From Nitrospirota bacterium (GTDB lineage Bacteria; Nitrospirota; Thermodesulfovibrionia; Thermodesulfovibrionales; UBA1546), in NCBI GenBank assembly GCA_026387575.1, contig JAPLLK010000083.1, positions 1 to 35,632 on the forward strand: DNA of 35,632 nt, read 5' to 3'. The translations under genes were made by a program, and so were the position numbers. This document shows positions 26,227 to 33,828 of this stretch, piece by piece (position 1 is the first letter of the stretch; every line of letters starts with the position of its first letter). The notes under the pieces are model-generated. The model made no database searches. It saw only the letters and a list, made by a program, of their open reading frames with translations, and was not told the origin of the DNA.

Positions 26227-27681
26227 CTATCTATACTCCAGCCCCTCAATGCTTATCTTACCTATAACAGACAATATCTGCATCTGCTTGTCTATCTCCC
26301 CTGTTGTAATCCTTATGTGCGCTGCATCTGCCGGAAATTGCCCGAGTGTAGGGTCAATCGCAATCCACTGCCCTATAAATATCTCAGGCCATGCATGATA
26401 ATAAAAATAGCCGTCCTTATACGTAAGCCCGAGGGCAATCCTTGTTGGAATCTCAGCTGCACGCGCCAGAGCAGTATAGAGTGTCGTATGTTCATTACAG
26501 TCGCCCCTCCTTGATTTCAGCACCTCTGTTGCCATCGGGATTGTTATTGCCGGAGTCTTCTTGATATTCCTGTAGACCCACTCATAAATAAGCCTTGCCT
26601 TCTTCAGCGCATCTCTTTCATCTTTTACAATCTCTTTTGCCATAGAAATAATCTCAGGGTCTTTTGCTTGAATAAACACTGTTTCCTTTAAATATTTATC
26701 AAGAGACTTTAAACTCTCAGCTTTGAACTTTGGACTTTGAACTTCCTCTTTTCTTGTCTCAAGCACATCTCCCTTAAGATTCTGCCTTCCGCCGTCAAGT
26801 TCAAGAACCTTCAAATCAATTCCTGAGAGCTTTACCCTGAGATATTTTGCATCGGAGGGGAGTTTTAAATTAAACGGCACTGCAACCTGCGTAATAATGT
26901 CCATGGAGGGTTTCCCTATTTGCATTGCATCATCTTCGGTTTCTTTAATCAATACAAATTCCAAAGGACTTTCCTCTCTTAACACCTCACCCTTTTCAGT
27001 AAGCCATACTGAGAATTCAATTCCCTTAAACGACCCCTTCAGCCTGAAAACCTCACGCATAACATTCATTGACATTATCCGCTCTTTCCCTTCCACCTCA
27101 ACAAGAATGCGCTCCTGAGTCATAGTTATAGGGTCAATAACAGTCATGCTAAGTTTTCTGCCAAGTTTAATTCCCTCCTTAATAATATTAGGAATCACCG
27201 AGACATTAAGAGACAGCTCATCTTTCAAAGCAATCACCTGTTCAGATTTTGTACCGGCAGTCTCCATAGAGACATTAAGATTCTTACCATCCACCCTTCC
27301 CTTGATATTCATAGTCACATCAGAATTGAGCATAAAGTCAAAAGATTTAAGTTTTAAATCAGGATCAAGATATGCGCCGGTAAATGTATCTATATCTTTC
27401 AGGACATTCATAACATTGAGCCGCATCTTCATTTGTTCTGAAATTCTATATCCATCAGTTGTTTTTTCAACTTCCCTGTAAGAGTAACCTGTTTTTTCGC
27501 CCTTATAATAAAGTCCCATCCATTGTCCTTTGTACAGTTCTTCAGGGAAAACTTCTTTATTCATAGCATAATGCACAGCCTGATTTAATCCGTAATGCCT
27601 GAATAAAAGGAGAGCAGTCGCAGCAACCCATAAAACAATAATGGCGGTATAGAAAAATCTTTTAGGTGTGATATTTACCAT
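26227..27681 (-). CDS. Membrane-anchored transglutaminase-like protease-fold protein
   Basis: 484 residues. One N-terminal membrane segment (FFYTAIIVLWVAATALLLF), a large periplasmic beta-rich region of unknown type (about 45-330), and a C-terminal transglutaminase-core domain with the full triad: Cys395 (RRGDCNEHT), His429 (FYYHAW) and Asp443 (IAIDPT). Bacterial members are usually thought to be peptidases or cross-linkers in the envelope; substrate unknown. A short direct-repeat stretch (26707-26745) is embedded in frame and encodes 'EVQSPKFKAESLKSL', in the linker before the catalytic domain. It stands alone, divergent from the formate dehydrogenase operon. Confidence 0.88.
   Translation of the reverse strand: MVNITPKRFFYTAIIVLWVAATALLLFRHYGLNQAVHYAMNKEVFPEELYKGQWMGLYYKGEKTGYSYREVEKTTDGYRISEQMKMRLNVMNVLKDIDTFTGAYLDPDLKLKSFDFMLNSDVTMNIKGRVDGKNLNVSMETAGTKSEQVIALKDELSLNVSVIPNIIKEGIKLGRKLSMTVIDPITMTQERILVEVEGKERIMSMNVMREVFRLKGSFKGIEFSVWLTEKGEVLREESPLEFVLIKETEDDAMQIGKPSMDIITQVAVPFNLKLPSDAKYLRVKLSGIDLKVLELDGGRQNLKGDVLETRKEEVQSPKFKAESLKSLDKYLKETVFIQAKDPEIISMAKEIVKDERDALKKARLIYEWVYRNIKKTPAITIPMATEVLKSRRGDCNEHTTLYTALARAAEIPTRIALGLTYKDGYFYYHAWPEIFIGQWIAIDPTLGQFPADAAHIRITTGEIDKQMQILSVIGKISIEGLEYR
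26721..26744. repeat. Short direct repeat within the transglutaminase gene
   Basis: CTTTGAACTT occurs at 26721-26730 and again at 26735-26744, separated by TGGA. Such 'TTTGAACTTTGGACTTTGAAC' strings are low-information dispersed repeats elsewhere in bacterial genomes. Here the stretch is open in the coding frame and encodes a Lys/Ser-rich linker. Confidence 0.55.
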
Positions 27682-27736
27682 GTCTATATTTGATTTTAGC
27701 TAAAACAACTGTCTTTAAGGAAGACATCATAATGGA

Positions 27737-28004
27737 TTAAAACTTGTTGGGCAAATCCGTGTTAGGAAAAAAGAAACTTAAATCACCTGTCAAGTAGTAT
27801 GTCTCGTTAAAAAACGTCCCTGCAACTGCAGCTGTCATAAGGCAGGCAAGAGTTGCTGCTAGAAGCGCCTTCACTCTGACTGTTGCAATGTCTTTCGTCT
27901 ATGCCAAGAGTCTCAGGTCTTTCAGACTCAGGCATTATAATCTTTGAGGGCACCATCGCAGTTATGGCAGAGAGTATGGAGACGAGGGGAAAATATATTG
28001 ACAA
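27737..28004 (-). pseudogene. Remnant of a concentrative nucleoside transporter (CNT/NupC family)
   Basis: Two leftward fragments in different frames. From about 28004 to 27896: LSIYFPLVSILSAITAMVPS then KIIMPESERPETLG, resembling the CNT segment 'MSAPASLVxAKIxVPETExPxT'. From about 27895 to TAA 27737-27739, shifted by one base: TKDIATVRVKALLAATLACL then MTAAVAGTFF, matching the CNT C-terminus 'ARLGLRALLAGTLANLMSATIAG'. In intact transporters these motifs are well over 100 residues apart, so the middle has been deleted as well as the N-terminal half. This fills most of the 437-base gap before the formate dehydrogenase genes. Confidence 0.6.
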
Positions 28005-28027
28005 GAGGCAAGCAAAATTATTATATT
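27998..28027 (+). promoter_or_regulatory. Candidate sigma-70 promoter of the formate dehydrogenase operon
   Basis: TTGACA at 27998-28003 is a perfect -35 box; 18 bases later TATATT at 28022-28027 is a five-of-six -10 box. Transcription would start near 28034, leaving an untranslated leader of about 85 bases before ATG 28119, which is preceded by AAGGGGG. I saw no sigma-54 type GG-GC pair in this stretch. Confidence 0.5.
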
Positions 28028-28118
28028 TTATATGCTATTTTTTTTAAAGTAGGTTAATAAGTCGCTTTAACTTTAATAGCAAATCAGATAACCAGTCTAT
28101 TTTAAAAGGGGGATATTA

Positions 28119-31100
28119 ATGGCTATATCAAGACGTGATTTCTTGAAGTTCTCAGGCGGCACTGCTGTTGCGGCCGGGGCTGCAAGCCTTGGCCTTGCAC
28201 CTGAAGAGGCAGCAGCAAAGGAAATTGAACTCCGCACAAAAGGGGCAAAGGAGACAAAAACTATCTGTCCTTACTGCTCAGTAGGGTGCGGTATTGTTGT
28301 CCACACAAAAGATGGCAAGGTCATCAACACAGAAGGTGACACAGAGCATCCAATTAGCGAAGGAACCCTTTGCTCCAAAGGATCATCGCTCTATCAGATT
28401 ATCAATAATCCTGCGCGGCTTACAAAGCCAAAATACCGCGCTGCGGGCGCCTCTGAATGGAAAGAGGTTGAATGGGACTGGACGCTTGACGAGATCGCAA
28501 AAAGAATAAAAGCTACACGTGACAAGACTTTTAAAACTACCTCAAAATCAAAAATGAAAGAAAAACAGCCTGACGGCACAGAGAAAGAAGTAGAGAAGGA
28601 TTTTGTAGTAAACAGGACAGACGGAATTTCCCATGTCGGAAGCGCAGCACTTGACAACGAAGAATGCTACATGCTTCAGAAACTACTCCGCTCATGGGGC
28701 CTTGTCTATATAGAACATCAGGCACGAATATGACACTCCGCTACTGTAGCGGCTCTGGCAGAGTCGTTTGGTCGCGGTGCGATGACAAATCACTGGATTG
28801 ATTTCAAAAATGCAGATGTGATTCTTGTAATGGGCTCAAACCCAGCAGAGAATCATCCTATATCAATGAAGTGGATAATGAAGGCAAAGGAACAACGTGG
28901 CGCAAAACTCATTGTCGTTGACCCGCGCTTTACAAGAACAGCTTCAAAGGCAGACATATACGCTCCGATGCGTTCAGGGGCTGACATCGCTTTCCTTGGA
29001 GGTATGATTAAGTACATCATTGACCATAACCTCCACTTTAAAGAATACGTTACGAACTATACCAATGCAGCATATCTTGTAAACCCTGATTTTAAGGGCC
29101 CGGGAGAACTTAATGGCATATTCTCCGGATACGATGAAAAGGCAAGGAACTATGACAAAAAGACATGGTCTTTTCAGATGGATGAAAATGGACTTCCGAA
29201 AAAAGACATGACTCTAAAAAATCCGGCCTGCGTATTCCAGCTTATGAGGAAACATTACTCAAGATATACGCTTGATAAGGTCTAGTTGTACGCGATGGGC
29301 TGGACCCAGCATACCGTTGGCACGCAGAACATCAGGGCAATGACTATAATTCAACTCCTCCTCGGAAACATTGGAATGGCAGGAGGCGGAATCAACGCGC
29401 TCAGGGGAGAATCCAATGTTCAGGGTTCAACAGACCATGGGCTTCTCTTCCATATATTGCCAGGATATATGCCTGTTCCTTCAGCATCGATAACTGACCT
29501 GCAGACATATATTGAGAAACACACTCCAAAGACAAAAGACCCAAAGAGCGTGAACTGGTGGAGCAACAGAAACAAGTACATTATCAGCTATCTCAAGGCG
29601 ATTTATGGAAGCAAGGCAGTGAAAGAAAATGATTTTGGATATTCATGGCTTCCAAAGCTTGACGAGGGTCAAAACGGCTCATGGCTTGTGCTCTTTGACC
29701 ATATGCTTAAGGGGAAATTTGAAGGGTTTTTTGCATGGGGACAGAACCCTGCATGTTCTGGAGCGAATGCGAATAAGACACGAAAGGCTCTCGCCAAACT
29801 AAAATGGATGGTCAATGTCAATCTCTTTGACAATGAGACAGGCTCGTTCTGGAGAGGACCCGGCATGAATCCAAAGGAAATTCAGACAGAGGTATTCATG
29901 CTTCCCTGCGCCTCCTCGGTTGAAAAGGAAGGGAGCATCACAAATTCAGGAAGGCTTGCCCAGTGGAGATATAAGGCCATCGAGCCTATCGGAGAATCGA
30001 AACCCGACTCTGAGATAATGAACGAACTTTACTTCAGGGTAAAGAAGCTCTATCAGAAACAAGGCGGCAAATTCCCTGATCCGATCATCAATCTTACCTG
30101 GAATTACGGTGAGAAAGACGCCGGCGGTAAGATCAAGGAAGTAGACACCCATAAAATTGCAAAAGAGATTAACGGATATTACCTTGAAGACCTTGTAGAC
30201 AAAAAAGTCACTCCTCCAAAGACAATCGGCAAAAAAGGACATTTATGCACAAACTTTGTCACATTACAGGCAGACGGCACAACATCCTGTGGATGTTGGA
30301 TTTTCAGCGGAAGTTATACTGAGAAAGACGATAAGATTGTAAATATGATGGCAAGAAGAGGCAAGAAGGATATTGGCGACCTTGGTCTTTATCCTGAGTG
30401 GGCGTGGTGCTGGCCTATAAACAGGAGGATAATTTACAACCGAGCATCAGTTGACCTGAATGGAAAGCCGTGGGATCCAAAGAGAACAGTTATTAAATGG
30501 AATCCCAATAAGCTCGATCCTAAGACAAAACAGACAGCTCCTGGATGGGAAGGAGATGTGCCTGATGGACCTGCGCCTCCTATGGCTGATGAGAAAGCAG
30601 GGAAATATCCGTTTATCATGAAAACAGACGGCAGGGGCGCAATATTCGGACCGGGTCTTGTTGACGGTCCGTTCCCTGAACATTATGAGGCATTGGAATG
30701 TCCTATTCAGGAAAATCCGCTCTCCAGTAAGCACAGGATAAGTCCTACTGTAAAACTGTTTTATGGTGTTAAGGGGCCTCATGATGCACCTGCAGAAAAA
30801 GGTGGTCTACTGCCGGAAGACGTATTCTTCTCATGCGACATAAGGTATCCATACGTTGCGACTACATATCGTGTATCAGAGCACTGGCAGACAGGGGTTA
30901 TGACGAGACACCAGCCATGGTTACTTGAATCCATGCCCCAGCAATTTGTTGAGATGAGCGAAGAGCTTGCAAAAGAAAAGGGCATTAAATCAGGAGACAA
31001 AATAAAGGTTAAATCTGGACGTGGTGAGATTATGGCAGTTGCGGTAGTAACTAAGAGATTCAAACCCTTTAAAGTAGTGGGAAGCACTGTTCATCAGGTA

Positions 31101-31268
31101 GGCCTTCCATGGTGTTTTGGCTGGCAGTATCCTGAGGATGGCAGCGGAGGAGACAGCTCTAATCTTCTTACGCCGACTATCGGAGATTCAAATACACTGA
31201 TACCTGAGACAAAGGCATTTATGGTCAATATTGAAAAGGTCAAGGAGGAGATATATGGCAAAAAATGA
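28119..31268 (+). CDS. Formate dehydrogenase alpha subunit, selenocysteine type, with an additional in-frame TAG
   Basis: Read as one gene of about 1,049 codons. Oxidises formate to CO2 at a molybdenum/tungsten bis-pterin site in the periplasm. A twin-arginine signal (SRRDFLKF, residues 4-11) directs export; a [4Fe-4S] site uses Cys50, 53, 57 and 85. TGA 28731-28733 (codon 205) falls exactly at the selenocysteine of FdnG/FdoG: QARI-U-HSATVAALAESFGRGAMTNHW. Downstream, codon 389 is TAG (29283-29285), in the same frame, between SRYTLDKV and LYAMGWTQHTVG; about 29 residues present in FdnG at this place are absent. If real, the TAG disrupts the enzyme; otherwise it is an assembly collapse. The rest (to YGKK) aligns throughout with FdnG-type enzymes. 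The 3' end overlaps the beta-subunit gene by 14 bases. Confidence 0.9.
28744..28761 (+). promoter_or_regulatory. Candidate bacterial SECIS hairpin for formate dehydrogenase alpha
   Basis: After the TGA at 28731, CTGTAG (28744-28749) can pair with CT-GCAG (28755-28761, one bulged G), including a U-G pair, closing the loop CGGCT. The loop guanines lie 17-18 bases after the TGA, the place where the SelB-binding loop sits in E. coli fdhF/fdnG. An alternative fold, CCGCTAC/GTAGCGG at 28738-28752, would compete. Hand-folded only. Confidence 0.45.
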
Positions 31269-32046
31269 AAAAAAACCCATAGGTGCATTGATAGATTTAA
31301 CCAAGTGCATCGGCTGCAGGGGTTGCCAAATTGCATGTAAAAGCTGGAATAACCGCGCTGTAAAGAAAACGGTAATGACAGGGAATTTCACGAACCCCAT
31401 TGACCTTAACTCCGAGACATATACGATGATCAAATATGTCGAGAAGGAGCAGGACGCGCTCATGGAGTGGGATTTTATTAAGGTACAGTGCATGCACTGT
31501 AAAAATCCTGCCTGTGTCTCTGCATGTCCTGTTGGAGCGTTCCAAAAGAGTCCTGAAGGACCGGTAATGTATGAACCCGAGAAGTGCATAGGATGTCGTT
31601 ATTGCATGATGGCCTGTCCTTTCCAGATTCCAAAATATGAATGGGAGAAAGTATCTCCTGTCGTTCAGAAATGTACATTCTGTGCTGAAAGGATTTCCGA
31701 AGGATTAATCCCTGCATGTGTAAAAACATGTCCTCCAAAGGCTATTATCTTTGGAACTTACGAAGAGATCCTGGCTGAGGCTGAAAAGAGGATTAAGGAA
31801 AATCCAAAAAAATATGTAAACCATATCTATGGTAAGGAAGAAGCAGGTGGCACTTCATGGCTCTATCTGTCTTCTGTCCCATTTGAAACGCTCGGCTTCA
31901 AGATGAATATCCCGAAGAGGCCGTTGCCGGATCTCACGTGGGCATCGCTTTCTAAAATACCTGTGACAGTAGGCAGTCTGGCATTAATCCTCTCTGCAAT
32001 AGCATATATAAGGAACCGCGGAGAAAACAATAAGGAGGAAAAATAA
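31255..32046 (+). CDS. Formate dehydrogenase beta subunit (four [4Fe-4S] ferredoxin-like)
   Basis: 263 residues. ATG 31255 follows AAGGAGGAG with good spacing inside the end of the alpha gene; the frame is open earlier but without a start signal. Four cysteine clusters carry electrons from alpha to the membrane subunit: CIGCRGCQIAC, CMHCKNPACVSACP, CIGCRYCMMACP and CTFCAE...CVKTCPPKAI. A single C-terminal membrane helix (about 235-253, VTVGSLALILSAIAYI) anchors it, as in FdnH. No signal peptide: it should be carried across the membrane with the Tat-targeted alpha subunit. Its stop overlaps the next ATG by one base (TAATG). Confidence 0.95.
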   Translation: MAKNEKKPIGALIDLTKCIGCRGCQIACKSWNNRAVKKTVMTGNFTNPIDLNSETYTMIKYVEKEQDALMEWDFIKVQCMHCKNPACVSACPVGAFQKSPEGPVMYEPEKCIGCRYCMMACPFQIPKYEWEKVSPVVQKCTFCAERISEGLIPACVKTCPPKAIIFGTYEEILAEAEKRIKENPKKYVNHIYGKEEAGGTSWLYLSSVPFETLGFKMNIPKRPLPDLTWASLSKIPVTVGSLALILSAIAYIRNRGENNKEEK

Positions 32047-33182
32047 TGGCTGCATACAAAGAAAGAAAAAATGTATCATTTTTTTCCAGGGGCACAATGA
32101 TTCTCCTAATACTTCTTGGAATCGCTGCTTTTGCAGCCCTTTACCGATTTACATATGGGTTAGGAGCAGCAACAGATATGAGTGATAAGGTGCCTTGGGG
32201 ATTGTGGGTTGCATTTGATGTGCTTGCTGGTGTTGCACTTGCTGCTGGAGGATTTGGCATAACTGCAGCTGTCTATATCTTTAACATGAAAAAGTACAAA
32301 CCAATCGCACGGCCTGCTATACTTACTGCCTTTATCGGCTACCTGATAGTCATAATCGGGCTTGTAATTGACATAGGTCAGCCAACAAGGTTCTGGCATC
32401 CGCTTGTAATGTGGCAGCATAAGTCTATCATGTTCGAGGTCGTATGGTGCATATCACTCTACACTACGGTGCTCGCAATCGAGTTCACACCACCGGTTCT
32501 CGAAAGGCTTAGATGGACAGGCCTTTTGAAGATAATTAAATTCTTCACATATCCGATTGTGATAGCAGGAATTATCCTGTCTTTTCTGCATCAGTCTTCT
32601 CTTGGAGCATTCTTCCTTATAATGCCCAGCAAGCTTAATGCATTGTGGTATTCTCCCATAATGCCTCAGATGTTTTATATATCTGCAATTGCTGTAGGTC
32701 TTTCAATGGTATCAATTGAATCCATTGTAAGTGCATGGGCATTTAAGAGAGAGTATGAGCCAGGGATTATTAAAGGGCTTGGTAAAGGTGTAGCAATAAC
32801 CCTTCTTGTTTATCTTGTTGTGAAGATTGCAGATCTTATTGTAAGAGGTAAGTTCTCTATGGTATTTGATGGAAGCACAGCGAGCAGATTTTATCTTATA
32901 GAGATATTTATGGGTGTGATAATTCCAATGATACTTCTTTCAACCCAAAAAATACGGGAATCTATAGGAGGCACCTTTATATCAGCAATGCTTGTTGTAG
33001 GCGGAGTTCTCATGAACAGGTTCAATACGAACTTTTTCTCGCAGGTAGGTAATGGAGTTTCGTACTTCCCCACATGGAGAGAGTTTGCAATAACAATTGG
33101 ATTGGTATCATTAGGGATTATACTTTACAGGCTTGCTGTCATATTCCTGCCGGTATTCGAAGAGGCAGAAGCCGAACACTAA
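32046..33182 (+). CDS. NrfD/HybB-type membrane quinone-reactive subunit of formate dehydrogenase
   Basis: 378 residues with about ten membrane helices and no haem-ligating b-type pattern, so this complex uses a NrfD/PsrC/HybB-like subunit in place of the FdnI cytochrome b. Diagnostic stretches: YRFTYGLGAATDMSDKVPWG, 'WVAFDVLAGVALAAGGFG', DIGQPTRFWHPLVMWQHKS. HybB-like subunits pass electrons to menaquinone. It overlaps the beta gene by one base and is followed by a strong terminator, so alpha-beta-gamma form the operon. Confidence 0.93.
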   Translation: MAAYKERKNVSFFSRGTMILLILLGIAAFAALYRFTYGLGAATDMSDKVPWGLWVAFDVLAGVALAAGGFGITAAVYIFNMKKYKPIARPAILTAFIGYLIVIIGLVIDIGQPTRFWHPLVMWQHKSIMFEVVWCISLYTTVLAIEFTPPVLERLRWTGLLKIIKFFTYPIVIAGIILSFLHQSSLGAFFLIMPSKLNALWYSPIMPQMFYISAIAVGLSMVSIESIVSAWAFKREYEPGIIKGLGKGVAITLLVYLVVKIADLIVRGKFSMVFDGSTASRFYLIEIFMGVIIPMILLSTQKIRESIGGTFISAMLVVGGVLMNRFNTNFFSQVGNGVSYFPTWREFAITIGLVSLGIILYRLAVIFLPVFEEAEAEH

Positions 33183-33193
33183 TTCATTAATAC

Positions 33194-33222
33194 AAAGGGG
33201 GGCATTTTAATGCCCCCCTTTT
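33194..33222 (+). terminator. Rho-independent terminator after the formate dehydrogenase operon
   Basis: AAA then GGGGGGCAT (33197-33205), a short loop, and ATGCCCCCC (33210-33218) followed by TTTT. The stem is nine perfect pairs, extendable through A-T pairs. The next gene starts only 16 bases downstream, so it needs read-through or a promoter overlapping this site. Confidence 0.9.
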
Positions 33223-33237
33223 ATTTGCAAGGATTTT

Positions 33238-33828
33238 ATGAGAACAAGATTAAGTATAATTATTCTGCTTCTTGTTTATACAATTGCCCTTGCTGAAGAA
33301 CAGCGATATAACATACCTATTGGAAATTCTCCCCAAAAAGGCCCTGCAAATGCTCCTGTAACGATAATAGAATTCCTTGATTACCAGTGACCTCATTGCG
33401 CTGCGGCCGGTCCGGTCGTTGATAAACTGACAAGGGAATACAAGGACAAAATAAGGCTCATTGTAAAACATTATCCTTACAAATATAGAGACTTCTCGCA
33501 TATCGCAGCAGAGGCTGCAATGGCTGCCAATGACCACGGCAAGTTCTGGGAGATGCACCACCTAATGCTCAAGAAATCCCCCCAGCTTGACAGAGAAAGC
33601 CTTATTAAATATGCAAAAGAGATAAATCTGGACATAAAAGCCTTCACAGAATCTCTCGACAAGATGAAACACTCTGCAATAATAGAGCGGGATAAAAAAC
33701 TTGCAATTGAAATGGATTTATACAACACGCCTACGCTTTTTATTAACGGCAGAAAGGTCATAGGGAACAGGACTTATGAATATTTAAAGAAAATTATTGA
33801 GGAGGAGTTAAGAAATGCAAAAAAATAA
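33238..33828 (+). CDS. Selenocysteine-containing DsbA-like thiol oxidoreductase (U-P-H-C active site)
   Basis: 196 residues if TGA 33388-33390 (codon 51) is read as selenocysteine. ATG 33238 has CAAGGA upstream and starts a signal peptide (MRTRLSIIILLLVYTIALA). Then VTIIEFLDYQ-U-PHC: DsbA/Com1-type periplasmic proteins have 'DFQCPYC' here, so TGA replaces the first, nucleophilic cysteine of CxxC. After it the frame stays open for 145 codons with the family's helical insert (FSHIAAEAAMAANDHGKFWE), the cis-proline loop 'DLYNTPTLFINGRKV' and the C-terminal helix. A SECIS-like hairpin follows the TGA. Conventional calling would start at 33520 and lose the active site. It overlaps the cytochrome c peroxidase gene by 14 bases. 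Likely role: disulfide or peroxide redox chemistry in the periplasm. Alternative: a nonsense-mutated gene, less likely given the hairpin and its spacing. Confidence 0.88.
33403..33419 (+). promoter_or_regulatory. Bacterial SECIS element of the DsbA-like selenoprotein
   Basis: GCGGCC (33403-33408) pairs with GGTCGT (33414-33419; two G-U pairs), closing the five-base loop GGTCC at 33409-33413. In E. coli fdhF the SelB-contacting loop is GGTCT and begins 18 bases after the TGA; here it also begins 18 bases after TGA 33388-33390. Fold done by hand. Confidence 0.75.

Noticed and set aside
28731-28733. TGA as a true stop splitting the formate dehydrogenase into separate genes
   Set aside because: It aligns exactly with the selenocysteine of FdnG, with conserved residues directly on both sides (QAR-x-U-H).
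29283-29285. TAG in formate dehydrogenase alpha as a pyrrolysine codon
   Set aside because: No pyl genes are in view, the family has no conserved residue at this point that pyrrolysine would replace, and the roughly 29-codon gap at the same site points to a deletion.
33520-33828. A short separate gene starting at ATG 33520
   Set aside because: The frame is open upstream through the TGA to a signal peptide with a ribosome site; 33520 is an internal methionine of the selenoprotein.
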